Assembly (NCBI GenBank): GCA_003254925.1
Contig: QANZ01033036.1
Coordinates: forward strand, 94,986-158,985
Length of the DNA: 64,000 nt
DNA from: Chamaecrista fasciculata
Taxonomy: Eukaryota > Streptophyta > Magnoliopsida > Fabales > Fabaceae
Reading direction: 5' to 3'
Below, one piece after another: positions 25,093 through 34,570 of the stretch. The position numbers were made by a program, and so were the translations under genes. The notes under the pieces are model-generated. The model saw only the letters and a list, made by a program, of their open reading frames with translations. It ran no database searches and was not told where the DNA came from. Position 1 is the first letter of the stretch, and every line of letters begins with the position of its first letter.

Positions 25093-25344
25093 GGGTAAGT
25101 CTATAATGTAAAGTTTGATTATTGACATGGGATGTAATGAGTCATGAGTCAATAAAATAATGACACGTGGAAGAGTTAGTTGTATGTAAATAGTGGTGTG
25201 ACTCCATTCACAATTGTGATTGGTTAAAAAAATTATTATTTTTTAATTATTTTTCAGCATTAAATTACATCAATGATTATAATTATGCTACATCAGCATT
25301 TGCATCCCATGTCAAGAATCAAACTTTGCATCTTAGACTAACCC
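25093..25344. mobile_element. 252-bp MITE with long terminal inverted repeats
   Basis: GGGTAAGTCTATAATGTAAA at the left is matched by the complement of the right end (GGGTTAGTCTAAGATGCAAA), and similarity runs for about 45 bases through AGTTTGATT and TTGACATGGGATG. A TAATTTT heptamer flanks both sides and may be the target duplication. There is no coding sequence. Confidence 0.75.
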
Positions 25345-25588
25345 TAATTTTAGATGATGTCTATTAGTAGATATATCATTTTATTTGAAAAGAAACGCTT
25401 ATTAAATTGTATAAAAATATGTTTACCAAAGAAAAAAATTGTATTAAGATATAATGCCAAAAAGAATAAGAAAATTAATTTATAGTTTTTGTTGTATTTT
25501 GAAAAAGAGTTGTCTATTGGCAAGAAAAAAAGACTTTATATTTTTTTGATGCAAAGACAATTACTCTCTAAGAATATTAATCTATCAT

Positions 25589-25593
25589 ATCTC
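25589..25593. repeat. Target-site duplication, left copy (ATCTC)
   Basis: ATCTC immediately precedes the left LTR and is repeated at 30993-30997 immediately after the right LTR. Five bases is the standard size for Ty1/copia integration. Confidence 0.9.
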
Positions 25594-25876
25594 TGTTATA
25601 AAATATAAGAAATATGAATACTCAAAGAATAGAGAAAAGTAAGAGAGGAGAGTGGTTCTTATCATTCAACTCATCTCATCCACTTTACATCAACACCTAA
25701 AGCCTCTATTTATAGGCTAAAGGATCTATAAGGGAGATGTACCAACTTAATGTACATAATGAAGGGATAAGGTTATATTCATGTACATAGAGAAAGTAAA
25801 AGAAAACTCAAACTTCTATGCATAGAGAATACCAAAAGACAAATGTGGATATTCACAAACATAATTATTTATAACA
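25594..25876 (-). repeat. Left LTR (3' LTR in element orientation), 283 bp
   Basis: It begins TGTTATAAAATATAAGAAAT and ends ATAATTATTTATAACA; the ends form the short inverted repeat TGTTATA/TATAACA. It matches 30710-30992 base for base by visual comparison. Confidence 0.93.
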
Positions 25877-25885
25877 CTCCCCCTT
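25877..25885 (-). promoter_or_regulatory. Polypurine tract of the copia element
   Basis: On the minus strand AAGGGGGAG directly precedes the LTR start TGTTATA, the expected place and composition of the plus-strand primer for reverse transcription. Confidence 0.85.
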
Positions 25886-26048
25886 GAATATCCACAATTT
25901 ATTGATACGCATTACATGCTGCCTCATTAAAAACCTTGCCAGGAAAACCCAGTGGGACAAAACCATGGCGAAGGGAAAAAGAGTACAGCGCGTATCTCCC
26001 CCTCATCATAACATCACTAAGGATCTTTTAATTTTCGCATTCAAATCT

Positions 26049-28884
26049 GATGAACCAATTTCTCAAATGTTGCAATTGGCAATGCCTCCATAAATAAATT
26101 TGCTAAATTATCACTTGAGCGAACTTGTTGAACTTCTATGTCGCCTTGCTTTTGATATCACAAGTAAATCTGCTAAATTCTCTTTTAGCTGAACTATACA
26201 TGTCATATTATCTTCATACAATAAGGTTGACAGAGTTCCCTGCAAAAACAAATTACACATCTTCTGGATGTGTTGAATTAGTAGTCTCAACTAAACACAT
26301 TTTTTATTTGCCTTATGCATTGTCTCTGAAGGTCAGATAATCAGCAAGCATCTACATCATAAAGTAATGATGAACTAAATCTATTTAAATAAAATAAACC
26401 TTTATCTTTAAAATATTTTTTCATTCCTTATCAATGTCATTGATTAAGGAAGAACTATATCTCGCTAGCAAGTATACAGAAAACATTAATCCTCTTATAA
26501 TATTAAGATATGGTACTACAAGACCAAAGAATTTCATCTTCATTTGAGGTTAATAGGATACTTTATCACTTCAAATGATTTATCTAACCATCATGGTTAC
26601 ACCATGTCCATGCACCTTATCCATTTGAAAGTATCTCAATACACTTTTTACATAATATGAGTAATAACCTCACTATTATAATATACTTACTTAATCAGTA
26701 AGATGAGACAAAATTTTATCTTTGCAAAATCTTTCTTGCAAAACTATCAATATTGTACTATGTTTTGAACTCTTCAAGAGTTCCAACAATAACAAATATA
26801 CACAGTTTGATATCTTTCAAATAATATTTCTTGAGATAACTGTACCACATATGTCCAAGTTTTTTTTTTTAAGCTCATGTAGGATTTTATTCATCTTTAT
26901 TGAACAAGACATCTGACATGCTTCCTATAATCCTTCAGGGATTTGCATATAAACTTCATTGTCCAATAAGCCATATGAATGGACTATAACCATAGTCATT
27001 ATATGTATATCAAGTTTGTTCATACAATGCCAGACTACTAAAATATTTGAAGGGGGTCGCATCCATCTTCGGGATTGCATTCATCTTCAGAGAATATGTC
27101 TTTACATATTCAATGTGAGACCTTTGAGTTTATATCTTACGACTTTAGCCTTTCATTTTCATTACGATTTTACTCATAAACTCATTTGTACCCCACTAAC
27201 TTCACACCTTCAAATATTTGGACATCAAAAGCCTTTTATAAACAGTCAGATCATATATTCAAAAATAATTGCATCCACCACGGGAGAATTAAACTCCTTA
27301 AAATAAATTTCTAGTCTTTGTATCTCAAAAATTTCAATTCTCTTATTTCTTTTCGCACAAAGACTTATTTATATTTAACTGGTTGTACACCATCATGCTG
27401 ACTATACACCATCATGCTGACTGTACACCATCATGTCTCTGGACTTCAAGTCCAAAAATTTCCACATTTCTCGAGTGAGTTTTACTCATCTTGGATCCTT
27501 TCTTGTCAATTTGGCCAATATTCACGTCGACATCCTTCGACGAATTATTATTCATGATCCTCAATTTCTTTATAATTTGTAATTTGTAGCGCTACATTAT
27601 ATGTAAATACTTTGTCGACAATATTTTCATATCGGTTCCATACTTTGGCAATAATAAACATATTGAGATCTCATTATTTTTTTTCACTTTCAGGTACCTG
27701 AATCTCTTCCGGAGATTTTTCATTCATTATGCCTTCATATATTTCCTCGATTCGACCATTTTTTTTTTATATGCTCCTTTTATTTTCGAGGATTCTTATC
27801 TCTGGAACCGATTAGTCCGTTCAGGGACTTCAATATATATTGGAGCATTTTCAGCTGGAAAATCTGTCTTTACCATTTCTATGGGTCAGTGAATGCATTT
27901 TGCAATTTATTTACAATATTCTTCAAATAAATTATTCTTTGAACTTCAAGTTCACATGAGGATCAAATGAATATAATAATCATGCATTCCTTGTAATTCA
28001 TTTTTCCATTCCAGCTATTTTCTTTCTCCCCCTAATGCTGAAAAATTAATTTCATTGACAAATCATGTCATGAACTATCTCCCTTCAGGAGTTTAAGATA
28101 TTTAATAAGTGAGTGGGATCCATACCCAACTGATATTCTCAATTTTCGTTGGGGCCCATTCAGATGCACATGGTGGAGCAATATAAATCCAGCACCCAAA
28201 GAATTCGTAAATGAAAAATATTCAGCTTCTGACCCAAAGCCAATAGCATAGGGGAGAATTTACGATACGTTGTTAGTTTAATGCGTACAAGCGCTGCATC
28301 ATATAAATTGATATGTTCTCATCAGGCATTTAATTATTCAACAAGACCATTTACCGTGTGGACACAAACAACATGATGTACCACATTTATCCCAACTAGC
28401 ATATAATAGCCCTTTAAAACTTGGGATATAAATTCACCAGCATTATAAAATTTTCTTGATGGAATAATCCAAAACTTGAGCTCAATCTTTTTCTTGGAAC
28501 AAAGTGGATCGACATGTCCACAAGGTGGCACTTCAGGTCCACAATTTTTCTATGAACGCGTTCAAGAATTCCAAGGGATCCAATCCCAACTTTTGCTGGT
28601 AATGGTCTTAAAACCAATTTTCATTGAGAACATGCAACACAAGAACTCATTATATACAAGAAACCTTTGGTTCTTTAATAGGCATTAATTTGAGTTCGCA
28701 TTATTCGTGAACCGGGATGGTCTAACCGGTCATACAAAATTATAAACGTATCCTTTAAATTAATGAACTTCTGGTTCATTTCTCCTTTAAAATAATGAAC
28801 CTCTGCTTCATTACAACATATGTCAATGAACTTCTGGTCCATTACAACATATGTTTTAATTATACTAATACAAATATAGTACAA
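26049..28884 (-). pseudogene. Degenerate copia pol (integrase, RT, RNase H) remnants
   Basis: Short recognisable blocks on the minus strand follow copia order: YDRLDHPGSR near 28.75 kb (relatives have HDRLGHPG); NAGEFISQVLKGYYMLVG and VHTVNGLVE in integrase at 28.34-28.46 kb; RKFSPMLLALGQKLNIFHLR at about 28.19-28.26 kb; RYFQMDKVHG and NLLARYSS-like RT text near 26.4-26.63 kb; and VRSSDNLANLFMEALPIATF at 26.06-26.12 kb closing RNase H. Stops and frame changes separate the blocks. The integrase region around the first catalytic Asp reads VHRKIVDL instead of the acidic motif, and the next part of the core is deleted, so no active enzyme can be made. Confidence 0.85.
27384..27435. repeat. Tandem 19-bp repeat (2.7 copies)
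   Basis: The unit TGTACACCATCATGCTGAC starts at 27384, 27403 and 27422; the third copy diverges after CATCATG. It lies within the decayed RT/linker interval of the copia element. Confidence 0.85.
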
Positions 28885-29195
28885 GATGGAGGGCTCTTCT
28901 GGAGCATACGATCACATGTCCGATATTATATTTCATTTTTCCTCCATCATATTTTGCTTTCCTTCAGGAAAGCTTGATATAATTCAACAAGATTTTTGAT
29001 CGTATGACGTACAATTAGATGGATACATGATTTATACTCAAACAAGAGATCATATAAAGATAGATGAAAAAGGCTGAAAGAAATAAAGTAATACATTATT
29101 AACATATAAATTGTTAACCAAATTAAAAATGATAATAGAATAATAATATACAATCAAAGAAATAAATGAGATAAATAAATTAAATAAAATGGATT

Positions 29196-29325
29196 AGTTC
29201 TTCGGGAACTATCTCATATTTAGTTCTTCAGGAACTATCTCATATTCAGTTCTTCAGGAACTATCTAATATTCAGTTCTTCAGGAACCATATCATATTTA
29301 GTTCTTCAGGAACTATCTCATATTC
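29196..29325. repeat. Tandem 26-bp repeat, five copies, each holding a small palindrome
   Basis: Copies start exactly every 26 bases at 29196, 29222, 29248, 29274 and 29300. Each opens with AGTTCTTCAGGAACT (TTCGG in copy 1, a terminal mismatch in copy 4), a stem of AGTTC/GAACT around TTCAG, followed by an ATCTCATATTT-like spacer. It occupies the place where gag should be. Confidence 0.9.
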
Positions 29326-29966
29326 ATTGAGATACCAAGACGTAAGAACTCGTTCATATCATATACTCAAATTCTCCTTGAGTTTATTGATGTCATACTT
29401 TAATAGTATCCAAATTCCAAACCACTACAGGGTTACATCAAGAAATATAATCTTGTTAATATGAGAATCTCACTCTTCTAGAGTATATATTATTACTCTT
29501 CCAAAGTATCTTTGTGAGATTTTTCAATTCTCTTTCTTTCAGAGAAAAATAATCATTATCAGAATAAATGTACTGTGAACTTCAGGTTCACTTGTCAAAA
29601 TAAATCAATGACAATCTCATTTAATAATTGACATATTGTCACTGCCGTCTCTACTGGAGACTCAATATCAATAATTTTTGACATATCAAACACCTCACAA
29701 GATTAATTGTGATCACATATCACATCTAAAAATACATCAATCAATCCACATATAAAATAAACATTTATTTTGATATAGACCTTCAGGTCTATCAAATATT
29801 TAGATTGATGTTAGTCTTCAAAACTATTGACAAATATATATTTTTTTTTTACAACACCGTAATTGCTATCAGCAATTGGTCAAAATATATCTCTATTCAC
29901 CTTCAAGGTTCGCCTTCAAGGTTATTAATTTCTATTTGACTATCAGCCTTCATGGCTGATATAATA

Positions 29967-30165
29967 CAGCTTCAATAGCTAAACTATTGCCTTCAAGGCA
30001 TTATAAAATCATTTCAATAGTCAAACTATTAGCTTTTAGGCCTGATATAAGACAGCTTCAATAGCTAAAGTCTAAGCCTTCGGGGTTGATATTATACAGC
30101 TTCAATAGCCAAAGTTTATTAGCCGTCAAGGGTGATATTAAACAGCTTCAATAGCCAAAATACCA
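29967..30165. repeat. Imperfect tandem repeat of about 44 bp (about five copies)
   Basis: The word CAGCTTCAATAGC recurs at 29967, 30053, 30097 and 30143, with a weaker copy near 30009, so spacing is 42-46 bases. Between them GATATAATA and CCTTCAAGGC-like words recur. This also lies in the gag position of the copia element. Confidence 0.75.
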
Positions 30166-30690
30166 AACTATAGCCCTTGATTAATAATCAACATGTGCAA
30201 TAACCTTTCATTGCACTAATCTTTGGCAAAAATACAATAATTGATTCAATAAAGTTTAATCAAAACATAATATGACTTCAAGTCATTTACTTAATCATAT
30301 GAAACTTGTAATTACATGTGACTTGGTCACTTTTATTTAATCATATGAAAACTCAATCATATGAAGTTTCAAGCTATACGAAACATTTCCAAACCTTAAG
30401 AAGACAACCACAATAATAAACTTATAAAATATATTATGATAATGATAAACAATCCAGCATAAAAGTTTCTTACCTTTAGTAAATTAACAAGAAAACTTGA
30501 AAGATAATTAACTTACCTCTTTAATTATCCAAAATTGAAATCAGAAGAGATTTGTACTTAGTTACCAAAAACTCACCGATAAAGGTTCATGTTCAGTTAC
30601 CTAGAACTCAAATGGATAGAGACCCATGAACAGATGCCAAAAGCTTGAATGAGTATACACGTGCACATATGCCAAAAGCTCAAACCGGTA

Positions 30691-30709
30691 GAGACTCGTG
30701 CTGATAACG
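30691..30709 (-). promoter_or_regulatory. Primer-binding site of the copia element
   Basis: The sequence abutting the right LTR reads, on the element strand, CGTTATCAGCACGAGTCTC. It is not the usual TGGTATCAGAGC complement of initiator-Met tRNA 3' ends. The first 14 bases are complementary to the anticodon arm of tRNA-Ile(AAU) as I recall it (TCGTGCTAATAACG) if the wobble A is inosine, which would pair with C. Confidence 0.7.
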
Positions 30710-30992
30710 TGTTATAAAATATAAGAAATATGAATACTCAAAGAATAGAGAAAAGTAAGAGAGGAGAGTGGTTCTTATCATTCAACTCATCTCATCCACT
30801 TTACATCAACACCTAAAGCCTCTATTTATAGGCTAAAGGATCTATAAGGGAGATGTACCAACTTAATGTACATAATGAAGGGATAAGGTTATATTCATGT
30901 ACATAGAGAAAGTAAAAGAAAACTCAAACTTCTATGCATAGAGAATACCAAAAGACAAATGTGGATATTCACAAACATAATTATTTATAACA
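30710..30992 (-). repeat. Right LTR (5' LTR in element orientation), 283 bp
   Basis: It has the same length and sequence as 25594-25876 by visual comparison. On the minus strand it would drive element transcription; GCCTATAAATAGAGGC (TATAAATA core) near 30823-30838 is a plausible TATA box. Confidence 0.93.
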
Positions 30993-30997
30993 ATCTC
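30993..30997. repeat. Target-site duplication, right copy (ATCTC)
   Basis: This is the direct copy of 25589-25593 that closes the copia insertion. Confidence 0.9.
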
Positions 30998-31352
30998 AAA
31001 GTTTTTTATTTATCTCTTTCTTCAATAATTTTTTCAACCACTTCCTTATATCTCGATACTTACTTAATAAATATGCATTTATTCTCATAAGATTTCTCCA
31101 CAGAAAAGCTCATAGGTTCTCTCTCAATAGACTCTATTCATTATTCTTATTATCTATCTCTAACTAATTTGATCATTAAAGTTCACATGAAATTTTACTC
31201 TCACAAATCCTAATTATTTATTATTTTGTAGATTGTACTCGATCAAAGAATCCCGTTGATATATTTATGGTTTATCATAACTCTTATGCCAATTTTTTTT
31301 TAAGATTAGAAAATGTCTCATCAAAGAAATTGACAAATAATACTAGCTAGCA

Positions 31353-31850
31353 AAGATAATAACTTGATTATAATATGAATACACAAAAAAATTTAAATTG
31401 TAATAGCAACAAAAATTTAAACTACATGACAAAAATTACATATAGTTAAAATTTTTTCCTTATAAAGAGTTGCAGAAAAATAATTTTAATTTGAAAATGA
31501 TGAAAAACATTAAAATTAGTTTATCATATGTAAAAAAAAAAAGTAAGTTTCAAAGACAAATATCATAATATGAATACATAAAAAGTTTAAATTGTTACAA
31601 AAATTTGAACTAGATGACAAAAATTACATAGTTAAATTTTTTTCCTTATAAAGAATTACATAAAAATAATTTCAATTTGCATTTGATAAAAAACTTAAAA
31701 TATTTTTTTCAAATGTTAGAGAAAAAAAGTAAAGTTTAAAGACAAATATTATAATATAAATACATAAAATAATCAAAATTGTGATACCGACAAAAATTTA
31801 AACTAAATGATAAAAATTACATAGTTAAAATATTTTTAAAAAATATGATA
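31353..31850. repeat. Tandem repeat of about 190 bp, 2.6 copies
   Basis: The phrase TAATATGAATACA followed by TTTAAATTGT, ACAAAAATT and TTTCCTTATAAAGA recurs with spacings of 195 and 186 bases (anchors at 31371, 31566 and 31752). Copies differ by several percent. It begins 350 bases beyond the copia element and is strongly A+T-rich. No gene is visible. Confidence 0.75.
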
Positions 31851-32331
31851 AATCACTAGTCACGCTAAATAACCACAAATTGATAGGTGATACACATTAA
31901 CGTGTTTAATTTTTATTTTTTATAAAAAGTGGAAAAATCAACTTTAAAATGTGAAAAAAGGGTAAAACCCTATTTTGGTCTCTAATGTTTACTCTAAGTT
32001 CCAATTTGGTTTCTAATATTTTGTTATTATGTTTTAGTTCTTAATATTTTTTAAAAGTTTTGTAATTGGTCTTTAACTACTGAATGTGGTCATATCTGTC
32101 TCATGTCAAACCTGAACGCGATGATATCAAAGCTACAAGTTAAATTTGATGAGTTCTTTCTTCCCTAAGTTAGAGTTATCAGCAAACGAAGTCAAATCGA
32201 GCCTAAAAATGAGTCGTTTGTTTAATGAATTTGGTTATATATCTCTTGTTTCAAGTTCGAATACAACAAAATTGGACCTACAAATTACTTTTGACAAGTT
32301 ATTTCTGTATTAGTTAGGAACTATGAAGCAT
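31851..32331. other. Gene-free DNA with a repeat fragment
   Basis: CCCTATTTTGGTCTCTAATG at about 31968-31987 and following TTTGGT words look like one arm of a foldback element similar to 34081-34570; the partner arm was not found. Confidence 0.35.
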
Positions 32332-32652
32332 GAACACTTCATTTTGATGGCGTCTCATTGTGTCATACATGTGTCTGTGTACGACACTTGTATGACACTC
32401 AGACGACACATATTTATAAGTTTGAGAATATAAAATCAATTTTTTATGATTTTTATGATAAATAATAGAAAATAATGACACATATAACATATATTATGAA
32501 TAAATATTTTAATTTTTAAAGTTTTAATCATAATTTATGGATTTTTAATTATTTATATATATAATTATATGTCGTTTCGTGTTGTGTAAGTTTAAGAATT
32601 TGACGTGTGAGCATATATGTGTTAGTATCATGTCCCGTGTTCATTCTTCGTA
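32332..32652. mobile_element. MITE-like element with GAAGCATGAACAC ends
   Basis: The left end TATGAAGCATGAACAC is matched by the complement of the right end (ATACGAAGAATGAACAC). The interior is A+T-rich with several GACACNN words. The target duplication is unclear and the class is unknown. Confidence 0.45.
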
Positions 32653-33000
32653 TATTTTTTTTTAAGTTAAATTATACCAAGAACTTACTATAGACTTGAA
32701 TAGCAGTGGATGGCCCAACCTTCCCAGTTCCTTCGAGGCCCAAATTATACTTATTTGTTGATGGAGTCCATACTTTCTTCATCTTTTTTTGTTAATAACA
32801 AAAGAAAAAGCCCAAAAAATATGCATATTGCAACTTGCAAGTGAGGATTTATTGTTTGTACAAAAACAAGTGAGCAATTATTGTGAACAAGGCCACGAAG
32901 TTAATTATTTTTAGGCAAAAGATCCTTTCTTGCTCCTAATGTTTGGAGTCAATTTCAGTTATGCTCCTAACGTTTGTTTTGTGTTAGTTATGCCCCCAAT

Positions 33001-33502
33001 GTGAAACGTTGGTGTCAATTATACCTCAAATTCATTTTTTTGGCCAAAGTTCTATTTTACTCCATCAAGTTTGCTCAAAGTTCCGTTTTAGGCCCTCAAG
33101 TCTCTGGCGAACTTTCTGGCGAGATACACGGCGGCCCCGAAAACCACGAAAACTTCTAATCCAAGGTTTTTTGACCTCCTAAGTTTAATGACGGCCTCCA
33201 TTTTGCGAAAAATGACTGGAAAGCCATCAAAAAATTTACATAGTCGCCGAAAAATTACAGAATCACCGAAAATCATATTTTCGGTCATTTGTTCGCAAAA
33301 TGAAGGCCGCCATTAAACTCAGGAGGTCAAAAAACCTTGGATTATGAGTTTTTGTAGTCATCGGGGCCACCGTGTATCTCGCCGCAAAGTTCGCCGGAGA
33401 CTTGAGGGACCAAACCGGAACTTTGAGCAAACTTGAGGGATCAAAATAGAATTTTGGCCCAAAAAAATTGAGTTTAGGGTATAACTGCCACCAATGTTTC
33501 AC
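33001..33502. repeat. 502-bp foldback element, almost one continuous inverted repeat
   Basis: The sequence starts GTGAAACGTTGGTG and ends with the complement CACCAATGTTTCAC. Both arms, about 240 bases each, match with only scattered differences: TTGGCCAAAGTTCTATTTT, CAAGTCTCTGGCGAACTTT and CCAAGGTTTTTTGACCTCCT all reappear inverted. The turn lies near 33250. The arms are richer in G+C than the surroundings. Reading frames on both strands are artefacts of the symmetry. Confidence 0.85.
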
Positions 33503-34080
33503 ATATATATTACCAAAATATCACTTGTCAAATCTCTTTAGTGTTGAAGATTTATAGTCAACAAATCTCTTGATAAATCAAGATTTAATTTTTCTATGAT
33601 TATGCTACTACTAATTGTTAGTGTTGGTCTTATACATATAATTATATGCAAATTTGGTTCAACATTAGAGAGAACACCAATGGAAGATGAATCTAAATAA
33701 GATATTTATCCCATATTATTGAGATAAAGATAATGACCTCTTTAATCAAAATCCACCAAAACTGATTATTGATTAAGCTCTATGATTATCTTCCAAGTCA
33801 TACGCATCCATGTTAATTATCCCTTCACTTTCATGCAATCTTTGACAATTTCTTCAACAGTCATTTGTCCGCTAAACCACAGGGTCATGAGTTTATTATA
33901 TACACTCGTTAGTTGGAAGTAATATAATAAATGGGATTTATAATATATTATTAGATTTAATTAGATTATGCAACAGGGGTCACTTTATATTGATCTTTGC
34001 AATTTTCTTTTCATGATAGCGTAAACCAACAGATGATACAGAAGAGGCCTTTGAAAATTAAGAATTCTTCAACATTATCT

Positions 34081-34570
34081 CATTTTGGTCTCTGACTTAT
34101 AGAATGAGTTTTGTTTTAATTCATAAATTACTTTTTGTTTTATTTTAATTTTTAAACTTTTATATTTATTTCACTTTTATTCTCAATCGTAATTTTATCT
34201 AATTTTTTTTTTATTATCTTTGAATTGGACATATGATATGAACGATTTCTTTCTAATATATATGTTTCTTAATAAGTAAGGGGAGATAGAGAAAGAAAAG
34301 AAATTTTTTATTCATTTTAAAAAAATTAATCATAAATTTATTTTATTGAGAAACAATTTTTTTTTGTTATTTCTGTGATGCATATGACGATGAGAGAGAG
34401 AAACTATTAATCTTATCCATTTAGATAAAAAATGACGAGAAAAATCAGATAAAATCACATTTCAAATTAACAATAAAACAAATTAAAAAGTTTGATCACT
34501 AATCAAAACTGAACAAAAAATGATTTAGAGATCAAAATAAAAATCATCTTATAATTAAAGGATCAATCTT
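34081..34570. repeat. Foldback element (TTTTGGTCTCT family)
   Basis: CATTTTGGTCTCTGACTTAT near 34081 is mirrored around 34525-34570 (AGATCAAAATAAAAATCATC and AAAGGATCAATCTT). Inner stretches such as TTTGTTTTATTTTAATTTTT also pair. It is non-coding. Confidence 0.5.

Larger units (their letters stand above)
25594..30992 (-). mobile_element. Ty1/copia LTR retrotransposon, structurally complete, coding-dead
   Basis: The 5,399-bp element is bounded by 283-bp LTRs (TGTTATA...TATAACA) and a 5-bp target duplication. The polypurine tract next to the left LTR and the primer-binding site next to the right LTR show that it is read on the minus strand. Pol remnants appear in copia order along that strand: GAG-pre-integrase (about 28.7 kb), integrase (28.6-28.1 kb), the linker (about 27.9 kb), reverse transcriptase (26.6-26.2 kb) and RNase H (26.13-26.05 kb). 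All are broken by stops, frameshifts and deletions, and gag is replaced by tandem repeats. By eye the two LTRs show no difference, which implies recent insertion. The likely explanation is mobilisation in trans by an intact relative. Confidence 0.93.

Noticed and set aside
29196-29325. Regular 26-bp repeats considered as a CRISPR-like array
   Set aside because: There are no unique spacers, the units are contiguous, and the DNA is plant nuclear; it is a tandem repeat inside a retrotransposon.
33088-33502. Similar frames on opposite strands
   Set aside because: They are mirror images caused by the long inverted repeat.
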